Part shown: in pieces, positions 44,751 through 53,138 of the stretch
Layout: the number at the start of each line of letters is the position of its first letter
Position numbering within the stretch: the first letter of the stretch is position 1
NCBI RefSeq assembly: GCF_052060015.1
Contig: NZ_JBPODZ010000012.1
Coordinates: 8,378-72,377 of the forward strand
Direction: 5' to 3'
Source of the DNA: Arhodomonas sp052060015
GTDB taxonomy: Bacteria; Pseudomonadota; Gammaproteobacteria; Nitrococcales; Nitrococcaceae
Length of the DNA stretch: 64,000 nt
Made by a program: the position numbers and the translations under genes
The notes under the pieces: generated by a model
The model's input: the letters and a program-made list of their open reading frames with translations, nothing else
Told to the model about the DNA's origin: nothing
Databases searched by the model: none

Positions 44751-45737
44751 ATGACCCCGGAGAGCGTCGAGCACCCCTATGCGCGACTCGGCCCGGACAC
44801 GGTTCTGGACGCGCTGGAGTCCGTGGGCTTCCCCGTGGATGGCCGGCTGTTGCCCCTGAACAGCTACGAGAACCGGGTCTACCAGGTGGGCGTCGACGAT
44901 GGCCGCCGGGTGGTGGTGAAGTTCTACCGTCCGGAGCGCTGGAGTGATGCGGCCATCGCCGAGGAACACGACTTCGCCGAGGCCTTGGTGGCCCGGGAGA
45001 TCCCGGTGGTCGCGCCGATCCGCCATCGCGGCGAGACCCTGCACCGATACGCCGGTTTCCGCTTTGCCGTGTATCCAAACCGCGGTGGGCGCGCGCCGGA
45101 GCTGGATGATCCGGACACCCTCGAGTGGCTGGGCCGGTTTATCGGCCGGATCCACGCGGTGGGCGAGACGTGCAGCTTCCAGCACCGCCCCCGGCTCGAC
45201 CCTACCGCAGGGGCTAGCGCCCGCGACTACCTGCTAGCGACGGACTGGGTCCCCCCTTATCTCCGTCCGGCCTACGAGAGCGTTACCGAGGACCTGCTCG
45301 CCCACATCGACGCAGCGTTCTCCCGCGCGGGGACGGTGCGCTACATCGGCATTCACGGGGACTGTCACCCGGGCAATGTGCTCTGGACCGAGGAGGGGCC
45401 GCATTTCGTGGATCTGGACGACTGTCTCACGGGCCCCGCCGTCCAGGATCTTTGGATGTTGCTCTCCGGCCCCCGGGAGGAGATGACCGTACAGCTCTCC
45501 GACGTGCTCGCCGGCTACGAGGACTTCCGTGACTTCGACCGCCGCGAGCTGCATCTCGTCGAGGCCCTGCGCAGTATCCGGGTGATGCGCTATGCGGCCT
45601 GGCTCGCCGAGCGCTGGGAGGACCCGGCCTTTCCGCGGACCTTCACCTGGTTCGGCGATGAGCGCTACTGGGAGGAGCACCTCCTGGGACTGCGCGAGCA
45701 GCTGGCGGCCCTCCAGGAGCCGCCCTTGGTGGCCTGA
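44751..45737 (+). CDS. srkA: stress response Ser/Thr kinase SrkA (YihE)
   Basis: The 328-residue kinase has the aminoglycoside-kinase fold: V-V-K-F-Y-R-P lysine, catalytic loop G-I-H-G-D-C-H-P-G-N-V-L-W and metal-binding F-V-D-L-D-D. In E. coli it protects against stress-induced death. It is divergent from uup and overlaps none of its neighbours; the next gene begins 2 bases later. Confidence 0.93.
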   Translation: MTPESVEHPYARLGPDTVLDALESVGFPVDGRLLPLNSYENRVYQVGVDDGRRVVVKFYRPERWSDAAIAEEHDFAEALVAREIPVVAPIRHRGETLHRYAGFRFAVYPNRGGRAPELDDPDTLEWLGRFIGRIHAVGETCSFQHRPRLDPTAGASARDYLLATDWVPPYLRPAYESVTEDLLAHIDAAFSRAGTVRYIGIHGDCHPGNVLWTEEGPHFVDLDDCLTGPAVQDLWMLLSGPREEMTVQLSDVLAGYEDFRDFDRRELHLVEALRSIRVMRYAAWLAERWEDPAFPRTFTWFGDERYWEEHLLGLREQLAALQEPPLVA

Positions 45738-45738
45738 G

Positions 45739-46476
45739 GTGCTACCCCAAAGCATCACCGTAGGTGGCCAGGCCATCCCGCTGCGGCGGCGTGCCCAGCG
45801 CCGGCGCACCATCGCGCTGCATCTGCTGCCCGGCCCGGTGTTGGAGCTGCGCCTGCCCCGGGGCTGCCCGGAGGCGGTGGCCCGGCGTTTCCTGGAAAGC
45901 CGCCGGGAGTGGGTGGCGCGGACCCTGCCGAGCCTGCCCACGCCGCGGCCCCTCGCCGCCGGTGCACTGCACCCGTATCTGGGCGAGGAGTACGTGCTGC
46001 GCCCGGTTCGGGCGCGCCGCTACGGTGCCAAGCTCAGTGGCGGGAGCCTCTGGTTGTCGGTGCCGGAGCTGGACGAGGGGCGGCTCCGGGAGGGCCTGCA
46101 TCGCTTCTACCGCCGGCGTGCCGAGGTGGTGTTCGCCGGGCGGCTGCGCTGGTGGCGCGCGCACCTCGCCGACTGGGGCTTCGGTGAACCACGGCTGCGC
46201 CTGCGGCGCATGCGTCGACGCTGGGGGAGCTGCTCCAGCCACGGCGAGATCACCCTGAATATCCGCCTGGTCGAGCGCGCCACCGAGCTCATCGATCTGG
46301 TGGTGGTCCACGAGCTTTGCCATCTCGTCGAGCTCAATCACTCCCCGCGCTTCTATCGCCTGATGGACCGGGCCTTGCCGGACTGGCGCGCCCGCGCCGA
46401 GGCCTTGGACGAGGGCTGTCTGGGGATGCCGCCTACCGTCTCCCGTGACCGCGATCGGCGGATCGCCCCCGCGTAA
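45739..46476 (+). CDS. YgjP-like M48-type metallopeptidase (DUF45)
   Basis: The 245-residue protein starts at GTG 45739, two bases after srkA. It ends with the zincin motif H-E-L-C-H followed by the third ligand H in L-N-H-S-P-R-F-Y, and the family block R-R-W-G-S-C-S-S. Homologues are SprT/YgjP-type metalloproteins of uncertain substrate. Confidence 0.9.
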   Translation: MLPQSITVGGQAIPLRRRAQRRRTIALHLLPGPVLELRLPRGCPEAVARRFLESRREWVARTLPSLPTPRPLAAGALHPYLGEEYVLRPVRARRYGAKLSGGSLWLSVPELDEGRLREGLHRFYRRRAEVVFAGRLRWWRAHLADWGFGEPRLRLRRMRRRWGSCSSHGEITLNIRLVERATELIDLVVVHELCHLVELNHSPRFYRLMDRALPDWRARAEALDEGCLGMPPTVSRDRDRRIAPA

Positions 46477-46718
46477 AAGGATAGGAAAATCCAACCGCCT
46501 CCTTCGGGATATTGCCGCCCGAGTGGCGGCGGAGGCGCAACTGGCGCCACGGCCTGCCCTGGTTGCGGTAACCCGTCGATCCGACGTCCTTGCGTAAGAA
46601 TCCCGCAACCGGCCTGTAAAGGTGGTTTCACAGCTCCCTCCTACCGTAGGGGGCTGCAGCCAGCAAGCCGGCGGTGCGAATGCCGCCGATCCGCAGCCGG
46701 AAACGGGAGACCTTGATC
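46477..46718. other. 242-base gap before phnD with two hairpins
   Basis: No gene seen. A hairpin gccgcc/ggcggc lies near 46513-46530, and a second (ctac/gtag extended by C-G pairs) near 46640, probably transcription stops of the metallopeptidase gene. No convincing Pho box was found, though phosphonate operons are usually PhoB-controlled. Confidence 0.5.
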
Positions 46719-47690
46719 ATGTAGGGATATCATTCGCTGTTCCGCCCCCTCGCCACGGGTACCCTGGCGCTCGCTCTCGCCGGTATCGCCGGCAATGCGG
46801 CCGCGCAGGACGAGCGCTTCCGTGACGACGACGGCGACCTGGTCGCCGACCCGCCCCGCGACGAATCCGAGTGGGTCAATCCGGATACCCTGGTGTTCGC
46901 CTGCACCCCGGTGGAGGACCCCTCCGTCTACCGCGACGTCTGGGCCGGATTCCTCGACCACATGGAGCAGGTGACCGGCAAGGAAGTGCGCTTCTTCCCG
47001 GTGCAGTCCAACTCCGCCCAGCTCGAGGCGATGCGCGCCGGGCGTCTGCATGTCTCCGGCTTCAACACCGGTTCCGTTCCGGTGGCCGTCAACTGCACGG
47101 GTTTCACCCCCTTCGCCATGATGGCGGGCAACGACGGCAGCTACGGCTACGAGATGGAGATCATCACCTACCCAAACAGCGGCATCGACGAAGTCGAGGA
47201 TATCCGCGGCGCCGAGCTGACCTTCACCTCGCAGACCTCCAACTCCGGTTTCAAGGCGCCGTCCGCGATCCTCAAAGGGGAGTTCGGAATGGTCGCCGGT
47301 GAAGACTTCGACACCGGTTTCTCGGGTCGTCACGAGAACTCCATCCTCGGCGTTGCCAATCGGGACTACGAGGCGGCCTCAGTGGCTAACTCGGTGAAGG
47401 GCCGGATGATCGCCTGTGGCGCTGTCGATGGGGAAGACATCCAGCTCGTCTATCAGTCCCAGACTTTCCCCACCACGGCGTACGGTTACGTTCACAATCT
47501 CCACCCGGACGTCGCCGAGGACGTACGCGAGGCCTTCTTCAGCTTCGATTGGGAGGGCACGGCGCTTGCCGAGGAGTTCAACAAGAACGGTGAGGAGCAG
47601 TTCATCGAGATCACCTACGAGGATGAGTGGGCGGTGATCCGCACCATCGACGAGGCCAACGGCGTGAGCTACGACTGCCGCAGCCGCTGA
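46719..47690 (+). pseudogene. phnD: phosphonate-type ABC transporter binding protein PhnD, amber at codon 2
   Basis: The expected start ATG 46719 has a GGGAGA site eight bases before it, but the very next codon is TAG (46722-46724). Beyond it the frame is open and reads as a normal signal peptide (S-L-F-R-P-L-A-T-G-T-L-A-L-A-L-A, cleaved near N-A-A-A) and then mature PhnD (L-V-F-A-C-T-P-V-E-D-P, T-S-Q-T-S-N-S-G-F-K, ending D-C-R-S-R). An in-frame TTG at 46713 is blocked by the same stop. The first available start, GTG 46893, lies past the signal peptide, so no exported product can be made. It is probably inactive unless suppressed or the base is a sequencing error. The adjacent phnC and phnE are damaged too. 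Confidence 0.85.
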
Positions 47691-47746
47691 CCCGTTAGCA
47701 CCGGCCCCTGCCCGCGCGAGGGGCGGGGGCGGGCGAGGAGCCTTCG

Positions 47747-48694
47747 ATGCTCGAGATCCAGAATCTGACCAAGCGTTACCGCACCGGTGATCTCGCTCTC
47801 GACGATGTCAGCATCGAGGTACCTTCGGGGCAGGTGATGGGTCTGATCGGTCCCTCCGGGGCGGGAAAGTCGACGCTCATCCGCTGTGTGAACCGGCTGG
47901 TGGAGCCGAGCCGCGGCAATATCCGTCTCGCGGGTATCGAGCTTACCCGGCTTGGGCGCACGGAGCTGCGTCGGGCCCGCCGCCGGTTGGGGATGATCTT
48001 CCAGGAATACGCCCTGGTGGAACGGCTCACGGTCATGGAGAACGTGCTCAGTGGCCAGCTGGGCTACGTGGGTTTCTGGCGTAGTTACTTCCGCCGTTTC
48101 CCGCCGGAGACGATACGCCGTGCTTATCAGGTTCTGGAGCGGGTCGGGCTCATGGGGCAGGCGGACAAGCGCGCCGATGCGCTCTCCGGCGGCCAACGCG
48201 TGGGCATCGCCCGGGCGCTGCTCCAGGAGCCGGATCTTCTGCTGGTGGACGAGCCTACCGCCAGTCTCGATCCCAGGACCGCGCGCCAGATCATGCGTCT
48301 GCTGCGGGAGGTCTGTGCCGAGCGAGGGCTGGCGGCGGTGGTCAACATCCACGACGTCCACCTCGCCCGACGGTTCATGCAGCGCATCGTCGGTCTGCGG
48401 GCGGGGCGGGTGGTCTTCGACGGGGATCCGCAGCGCCTCGACCCGGCGGCCCTCACGGACATCTACGGGGAGGAGGACTGGGGATCCGCGACGGAAGCGG
48501 AGGAGGGCGAGGGGGCGCACCCGCGCGGGGGACTGGCTCGTGCGCGTCGCAATGTTCGCGGGGCTCGTCGTCACGCTCTTCTGCTGGCAGCTCATGACCC
48601 GGGATACCCTGTGGGTGTTCGTCGCCGATGCCCCCGCCCAGGTCGCAGACATCGGCTCGCGCATGTTCCCGCCGACCTGGGGCTACATGAATGA
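47747..48694 (+). CDS. phnC: phosphonate ABC transporter ATPase PhnC, probably damaged
   Basis: The 315-residue ATPase has Walker A G-P-S-G-A-G-K-S-T and Walker B L-L-L-V-D-E-P-T-A-S-L-D. The signature reads L-S-G-G-Q-R-V-G-I-A-R, lacking two residues that PhnC relatives have between Q and R, consistent with a 6-base in-frame deletion near 48192. After D-I-Y-G-E-E-D-W, where the family normally ends, the frame runs on for about 70 residues of Arg-rich sequence that is the out-of-frame image of phnE. So its stop has been lost or shifted. The gene might be active, but the loss of signature residues makes that doubtful. Confidence 0.7.
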   Translation: MLEIQNLTKRYRTGDLALDDVSIEVPSGQVMGLIGPSGAGKSTLIRCVNRLVEPSRGNIRLAGIELTRLGRTELRRARRRLGMIFQEYALVERLTVMENVLSGQLGYVGFWRSYFRRFPPETIRRAYQVLERVGLMGQADKRADALSGGQRVGIARALLQEPDLLLVDEPTASLDPRTARQIMRLLREVCAERGLAAVVNIHDVHLARRFMQRIVGLRAGRVVFDGDPQRLDPAALTDIYGEEDWGSATEAEEGEGAHPRGGLARARRNVRGARRHALLLAAHDPGYPVGVRRRCPRPGRRHRLAHVPADLGLHE

Positions 48695-48747
48695 GCTCTG
48701 GGGACCGCTGTGGGACACCATCAACATCGCGAGCCTCGGTACCCTCA
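48540..48747 (+). pseudogene. phnE: phnE 5' fragment
   Basis: GTG 48540 (or ATG 48552) opens the frame of the permease PhnE. First span V-A-M-F-A-G-L-V-V-T-L-F-C, then a periplasmic segment, and the start of the permease core D-T-I-N-I-A-S-L-G-T-L at the point where the IS3 element interrupts it. Removing 48748-50052 joins this frame to the 3' fragment in phase (…G-T-L-I-S-L-I-A-I-A-L). Confidence 0.85.
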
Positions 48748-48834
48748 GAGGTGGACCCTGGGGGCTGTACAGGGATCGAAGCCTGCTAAGTGGGATCTTC
48801 TGGCGTAGAGTTCTCGAGAGAGAAGGAGCGGAAG

Positions 48835-49124
48835 ATGGCCCGGAGAAAGCGACGTAATCATTCCTCGGCGTTCAACGCGAAGGTGGCGCTGGCGGCGTTG
48901 AAGGGCGAGCGCACGGTGGCGGAGTTAGCCGAGCAGTTCGATGTTCACCCCAATCAGATTCAGGACTGGAAGCGACGTCTGACGGAAGGCGCCGAGGACG
49001 TGTTCGGTGGCAACGCGGCCGCCGCGCAGCATAACGAGAAGGAGGTAGAGAAGCTCCACGCCAAGATCGGGCATTGGCGATGGAGAACGATTTTTTATCC
49101 AAAGTGCTCGGGCGCGACCGATGA
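48835..49124 (+). pseudogene. IS3 orfA with a 1-base frameshift
   Basis: The frame starts M-A-R-R-K-R-R-N-H-S and contains the helix-turn-helix (T-V-A-E-L-A-E-Q-F-D-V-H-P-N-Q-I-Q-D-W) and the leucine-zipper-like C-terminus up to K-L-H-A-K-I-G. At about 49070-49073 one base is missing. The continuation A-M-E-N-D-F-L-S-K-V-L-G-R-D-R and stop at 49122-49124 are in the other frame, whereas the unshifted frame runs into unrelated residues. Confidence 0.85.
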
Positions 49125-49967
49125 GCGAGCGTCGCGCCGGGGTAGCCATCGAGCACCCATTGCCGAAGACGCGCCGCTGCGAGCTACTCGGGGCTCGCCC
49201 GCTCGAGTGCTTACTACCGCCCCGCGCCGGACTCGGAGCGGGATCTGGCCTTGATGCTACTCATCAATGAGATCCACCTGCGCTGGCCGTTCTATGGTAG
49301 CCGTCGCCTGCGTGACGAGCGTCGGGCACAGGGCTACCCGATCAACCGCAAGCATGTCCAGCGGTTGATGCGTCAGATGGGCTTGAGAGCGCTGTACCCG
49401 CGGCGTCGAACGAGCCAGCCGGGCAAGGGTCACAACATTTACCCCTACCTGCTGCGGGGGCTGTCCATCGAGCGGGCGAACCAGTGCTGGTGCACCGATA
49501 TCTGCTATATCCCCATGGCCAAGGGGTTCATGTACCTGGTGGCGATCATGGACTGGCATTCCCGTCGGGTGCTGTCGTGGTGCGTGTCCAATACGCTGGA
49601 CACGGACTTCTGTAGCGAGGCCCTGGAAGAGGCCTTGAAGCGCTTTGGAGCGCCGAAGATCTTCAATACCGACCAAGGGGCGCAGTTCGCCTCCGAGGCC
49701 TTCACCAGTGTGCTCAAGGCTCACGGAGTCGCGATCAGCATGGACGGCAAGGGCCGCTGGGTGGACAACGTGTTCGTCGAGCGGTTGTGGCGCAGCGTCA
49801 AGTACGAGGACGTCTACCTGCGCGCCTACGAGACGCCGGCGGCCCTACGCGCCGGACTTGGCCACTACTTCGAGTTCTACAACACCCGGCGCCGTCACAC
49901 GGCGCTGGACCGACACACCCCGGATGCGGTGTACTTCGAGCAGGCTTCGTCGGAGATGGCAGCCTGA
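49121..49967 (+). pseudogene. IS3 orfB (DDE transposase) with a frameshift near its start
   Basis: ATG 49121 overlaps the original orfA stop (ATGA). The frame is M-S-E-R-R-A … E-H-P-L-P-K-T-R-R-C-E-L-L-G, then one extra base (or two missing) near 49190-49193 shifts it. The continuation (A-R-S-S-A-Y-Y-R-P-A-P) is in the frame that carries the intact catalytic core: D in W-C-T-D-I-C-Y, D in F-N-T-D-Q-G-A-Q-F and E in F-V-E-R-L-W-R-S. The open downstream frame from TTG 49251 has 238 codons. Confidence 0.88.
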
Positions 49968-50052
49968 AACACGAGGCGGATTCCACCTCTTCGTACCAAA
50001 GGGGTGTCCAAGGAATAAAGGGGGCTCACCAGTGTCCAGGATTCGGGGTCCA

Positions 50053-50600
50053 TTTCTCTCATCGCCATCGCCCTGGCCGTGCCGGTCGCCTTCCTGGCCG
50101 CGCGCAACACCACGCCGAGCCCCTTGCTGCGGCCCCTGGCGCTGCTCATCATCGTGTCGTCGCGTTCCATCGACTCACTGATCTGGGCGCTGCTACTAGT
50201 CGTGTTCCTGGGACCAGGGCTGCTCGCCGGCATCCTTGCCATCGCCCTGCGCTCCATCGGATTCATCGCCAAGCTGCTCTACGAGGCCATCGAGGAGATC
50301 GACCCGCGCCAGGTGGAGGCCATCGAGGCCACCGGCGCGAGCCGCTGGCAGGTGATGGCCTGGGGCATCGTGCCTCAAATCATGCCCGCCTTCGCCGGCA
50401 TCGGCGTTTTTCGCTGGGACATCAACATCCGGGAGTCCACGGTGCTTGGCCTGGTGGGGGCAGGTGGCATCGGCCTCGAGCTCAACGCCTCGCTGAACGT
50501 GCTCGCCTGGTCCAACGTCAGCGTGATCTTCATCGCCATCCTCGGGACGGTGGTGGCCAGCGAATGGGTGTCGGCAAAGGTCCGGCACGCCATTATCTGA
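50053..50600 (+). pseudogene. phnE: phnE 3' fragment
   Basis: This is the rest of the PhnE permease core: L-I-A-I-A-L-A-V-P-V-A-F-L-A-A-R-N, the EAA-type loop Q-V-E-A-I-E-A-T-G-A-S-R-W-Q, and R-E-S-T-V-L-G-L-V-G-A-G-G-I-G. It has no start of its own except GTG 50079, so only a truncated membrane piece could be made. Confidence 0.88.
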
Positions 50601-50688
50601 TCGTGGGCGGGCCGAGAAGCGGGGTCATCCTGGCCGGCGCAGCCCGTGCCGGGCGCATCCTATCCCACAGGCATTTGCACGAACGGCG

Positions 50689-51363
50689 CTACCCTTCGAG
50701 AAAACCGGGGATGTCCTCGCGCTGGACCACATGGCAGTAGATCATATTGATGGTGGTCAGCTCGTTGCGATGCAACTCTTCGGTTGCGGCAGCACAGCAG
50801 TCCTCGACAACGACCACTTCGAAGCTCTCGTCGGCGAGGCTGCGTACGGTGGAGCTCACGCACTGGTCCGTGAAGATGCCCGCGGCGATGACATACCGTA
50901 CGCCCATATTGTGCAGAATCAGGCGCAAATTGGTGCCGGTAAGTGCGCTGTCCGTAGTTTTGGTGAGAACAATATCGTCCTGGGCCGGCGTTAGCTCGGG
51001 TACGATCTGGCTGTCCTCACGATCCTTGGGCAGCAGTAGATAGTTGAAGCCGGGCTTTTTCTGGCTGAGTGAGCGGTCGCGCCCGTCCGGCTTGAGACAG
51101 GCGATACGCGCAAAAATCACCTCCACGCCGCGCTCACGGCACTCCGTGATGAGGCGCTTGGTGTTTGGGATTACCGTCTCGTTCATTCGCGCCCGAAAGG
51201 GAGCCCAGCGTGCTGCCTCCTTTGGATCCTCGCCGACCTCCATGTACGTGTTCTGGATATCGATGACGAGGAGCGCAGTCTGGGCCGGCGGCAGAACGAT
51301 GTCTGCCGGTTCCTCGGCTGTCTCATAGTAAAAAGAGCGGAAGGCCGTCTTCCAGTTGCTCAC
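50689..51363 (-). CDS. isochorismatase-family cysteine hydrolase of the BMC operon
   Basis: The 224-residue protein has the Asp-Lys-Cys triad: D in L-L-V-I-D-I-Q-N-T-Y, K in V-L-T-K-T-T-D-S-A-L, and C in G-I-F-T-D-Q-C-V-S-S-T, with the cis-peptide neighbourhood of cysteine amidohydrolases (ureidoacrylate/N-carbamoyl hydrolase type). It would cleave a C-N bond of an amide or ureido compound. It overlaps the BMC-T gene before it by 4 bases and is the last gene of the microcompartment operon. I see no encapsulation helix, though the first 25 residues are partly amphipathic. Confidence 0.88.
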   Translation of the reverse strand: MSNWKTAFRSFYYETAEEPADIVLPPAQTALLVIDIQNTYMEVGEDPKEAARWAPFRARMNETVIPNTKRLITECRERGVEVIFARIACLKPDGRDRSLSQKKPGFNYLLLPKDREDSQIVPELTPAQDDIVLTKTTDSALTGTNLRLILHNMGVRYVIAAGIFTDQCVSSTVRSLADESFEVVVVEDCCAAATEELHRNELTTINMIYCHVVQREDIPGFLEG

Positions 51364-51989
51364 GCCTTCCGACCCTCTACCGCGTCGAGTGTCCGGGCAA
51401 TTGCGTCGCGTGCCACCTCCAGATCCCCGGCATCGCCGGACATGAATATCCGACCCGACGCTCCCATCATCTGGACATCATTGATGACGACGTTCGGGGC
51501 CGCGCGTTCGGCCTCATTGGCCGCCACGCATGCGAACAAAGCAGGCATCATCTCGTAGACCAACAGCGAATTCCCCGGCAGCAGCATCGAGGCGTCGCGG
51601 CTGCGGTTGAGGATGATCGCGTGCTGATCCGAGATATCGTGGACAATGTCATGGAACATCGTAACGGGCGCTAGCTGGTCCGCAGGCTTGGTACCGATAC
51701 CATCGAGCACCGCCTGACCGGCTGAATCAAGGTCGCGTTTGCTCGCCGAGTGAAGCTCCATCAGCCCGAACTGCCGTTCGGTGAACAAAATGCCCGGTTC
51801 CATCTGCGGCGCAGCCTTTAGCGCGAGGTCACAGATGCGATGGATGGACAATGCCGGCGCGACCTCAACGATCAGGCTGTGCTCGCCCTCGAACGGCGGA
51901 TAGCCGCGGGCTCGCATTGGCGTGCTGAGATACGCCGCGAATTGCGGTTGCAGGTCGTGGATTGGTAGGTAGACGCGCAACTCCGTCAT
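51360..51989 (-). CDS. BMC-T (tandem-domain) shell protein, second copy
   Basis: The 209-residue protein consists of two BMC domains. Each ends in a G-A-S-G-R-I-F-M/G-L-M-E-L type strand and a helix with D-L-E/D-L-D-S-A. It would form a pseudohexameric trimer in the microcompartment shell, often with a larger, gated pore. It is about 30-40 percent alike by eye to the other BMC-T (53139-53750), sharing R-S/R-V, F-I-D/L-P-I-H-D-L-Q-P-Q and the D-Q-H-A-I/D-H-Q-H-A-F motif. Confidence 0.9.
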   Translation of the reverse strand: MTELRVYLPIHDLQPQFAAYLSTPMRARGYPPFEGEHSLIVEVAPALSIHRICDLALKAAPQMEPGILFTERQFGLMELHSASKRDLDSAGQAVLDGIGTKPADQLAPVTMFHDIVHDISDQHAIILNRSRDASMLLPGNSLLVYEMMPALFACVAANEAERAAPNVVINDVQMMGASGRIFMSGDAGDLEVARDAIARTLDAVEGRKA

Positions 51990-52019
51990 GCGGTTTCTCC
52001 TCAGCAGCCAGCCCTGGCC

Positions 52020-52295
52020 TTATTTTGCGGCCTCGAAATACTTGCCAAGATCTTGATGCGGGCGGGGGATGACGTGGACGGACACCAGTTCGCCGACTTG
52101 GTTCGCCGTCTCCGCTCCCGCCTCTGCCGCGGCCTTTACGGCCCCGACGTCGCCGCGGATGACGACGGAGACGAGGCCGTCGCCGACCTCCTCGCGTGCC
52201 GAGATCGTTACATTTGCCGCCTTCACCATGGCATCGGCCGCCGCCAGCGCCGCCACATACCCTTTGGTCTCGATCATTCCGATTGCGCTCGACAT
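52020..52295 (-). CDS. BMC-H hexameric shell protein
   Basis: The 91-residue single BMC domain of the PduA/EutM type: A-I-G-M-I-E-T-K-G-Y-V-A-A-L-A-A-A-D-A-M, D-V-G-A-V-K-A-A-A-E-A-G, and the I-P-R-P-H motif near the end. It is the only BMC-H in the locus and would form the bulk facets of the shell. ATG 52295 follows GGAGG; the longer frame upstream is not BMC-like. Confidence 0.96.
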   Translation of the reverse strand: MSSAIGMIETKGYVAALAAADAMVKAANVTISAREEVGDGLVSVVIRGDVGAVKAAAEAGAETANQVGELVSVHVIPRPHQDLGKYFEAAK

Positions 52296-52418
52296 GGGAT
52301 TTCCTCCGTTCTTTGGTTCGGCCCGCCGGCCGGACTTCCTGCTCTGTGCCTGTGACCCACCGGCGGATTTGCGGGATGAGGGTGTCCTGGACACGCTAGC
52401 CATGGGCCTGTCCTCCCT

Positions 52419-52655
52419 CTATTCGTCGATGGATCCGATAATGAGGGCATCGACCGGGGCCTTTATTCTGGTGAAATATCCAGCCGCCACCGACCCCGTG
52501 GTAATGAGCACGCTTTCGCCGACGCCGCAGCCGAGCACGTCGAGCGCGATGAGCGCACCGCCATTATCCAACTCGACCGTCAGCAGCGCGCCGTTGGGCA
52601 CAGTCTCAATTCGCTTGGTCGCCCAGACCTGGCCCGTAACGCGTCCCCGGATCAT
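52419..52655 (-). CDS. BMC-P (EutN/CcmL) vertex protein
   Basis: The 78-residue protein has the EutN/CcmL beta-barrel pattern: M-I-R-G-R-V-T-G-Q-V-W-A-T, L-I-A-L-D-V-L-G-C-G-V-G-E-S-V-L-I, and the end V-D-A-L-I-I-G-S-I. Pentamers cap the shell corners. It overlaps the preceding 155-residue gene by 4 bases. Confidence 0.95.
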   Translation of the reverse strand: MIRGRVTGQVWATKRIETVPNGALLTVELDNGGALIALDVLGCGVGESVLITTGSVAAGYFTRIKAPVDALIIGSIDE

Positions 52656-53119
52656 GTTGACTTCCTCTCCACGTGTATACCCTTGCGCCGTATCTCGTCC
52701 TGCGCCAGCGGCGTGAAGCGCACCCGCTTGCCGGCGCGGATGCGTGCATTCTTGGACAGGCCACCGATCTGGCGCTCGGAAACGAGGCCACGGTCGAACT
52801 CCAGTGTCTCGGCGGGCGCGCTACCGACGGGTTGCTCAACCGCCGGGGCGGGGCGCGTGCCGGCAGCACCGCCCTGCAAGCGGAATACCCAGCGCCCGGC
52901 TTTGATTTCCTGTACGGAACGGCCGTCCTGGGCAAGCTCCAGCATGCGGAGTGCGAAACGGTTGAGGTCAGCGTCCGAGGCTATGGCCACTCTCTCTTCG
53001 CGAACCTGTGGCTTAGGCGCAGTGTCGGCGTGGGCACCTGCATCGCCGCCGCCGACCATACCGCGTAGCTCCTCGGCGAGGATCTCCTGGATCAGGCTGC
53101 GAATCTCGCTACTGTTCAT
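52652..53119 (-). CDS. microcompartment-associated protein with N-terminal encapsulation-type helix
   Basis: The 155-residue protein starts at ATG 53119. Its first 20 residues form an amphipathic helix (E-I-R-S-L-I-Q-E-I-L-A-E-E-L-R) like those that target enzymes to BMC interiors. A disordered Ala/Pro linker follows, then a small domain. The C-terminus (A-G-K-R-V-R-F-T-P-L-A-Q-D-E-I-R-R-K-G-I) resembles the T-P-L-A-x-D motif found in other BMC-locus proteins. No enzymatic motif is seen, so a structural or assembly role between shell and cargo is likely. Confidence 0.78.
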   Translation of the reverse strand: MNSSEIRSLIQEILAEELRGMVGGGDAGAHADTAPKPQVREERVAIASDADLNRFALRMLELAQDGRSVQEIKAGRWVFRLQGGAAGTRPAPAVEQPVGSAPAETLEFDRGLVSERQIGGLSKNARIRAGKRVRFTPLAQDEIRRKGIHVERKST

Positions 53120-53138
53120 GCCAAAGCGCTCCCTTCGC

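Larger units (their letters stand above)
48748..50052 (+). mobile_element. degenerate IS3-family insertion sequence
   Basis: About 1.3 kb with imperfect 20-base terminal inverted repeats: tggaccctgggggctgtaca at 48752-48771, and the complement of tggaccccgaatcctggaca at 50033-50052 (14 of 20 bases agree). It encodes an orfA/orfB pair of IS3 type. The four bases gagg before the left repeat look like part of the inserted material. I see no clear target duplication. Both transposase frames carry shifts, so the copy is probably inactive unless complemented. Confidence 0.85.

Noticed and set aside
46477..46718. Possible Pho box in front of phnD
   Set aside because: No pair of TCAT-type heptamers at 11-base spacing was found.
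48694..48857. Protein frames reading from phnE into the left end of the IS
   Set aside because: They are chance continuations across the insertion point; the real phnE frame is recovered only after removing the element.
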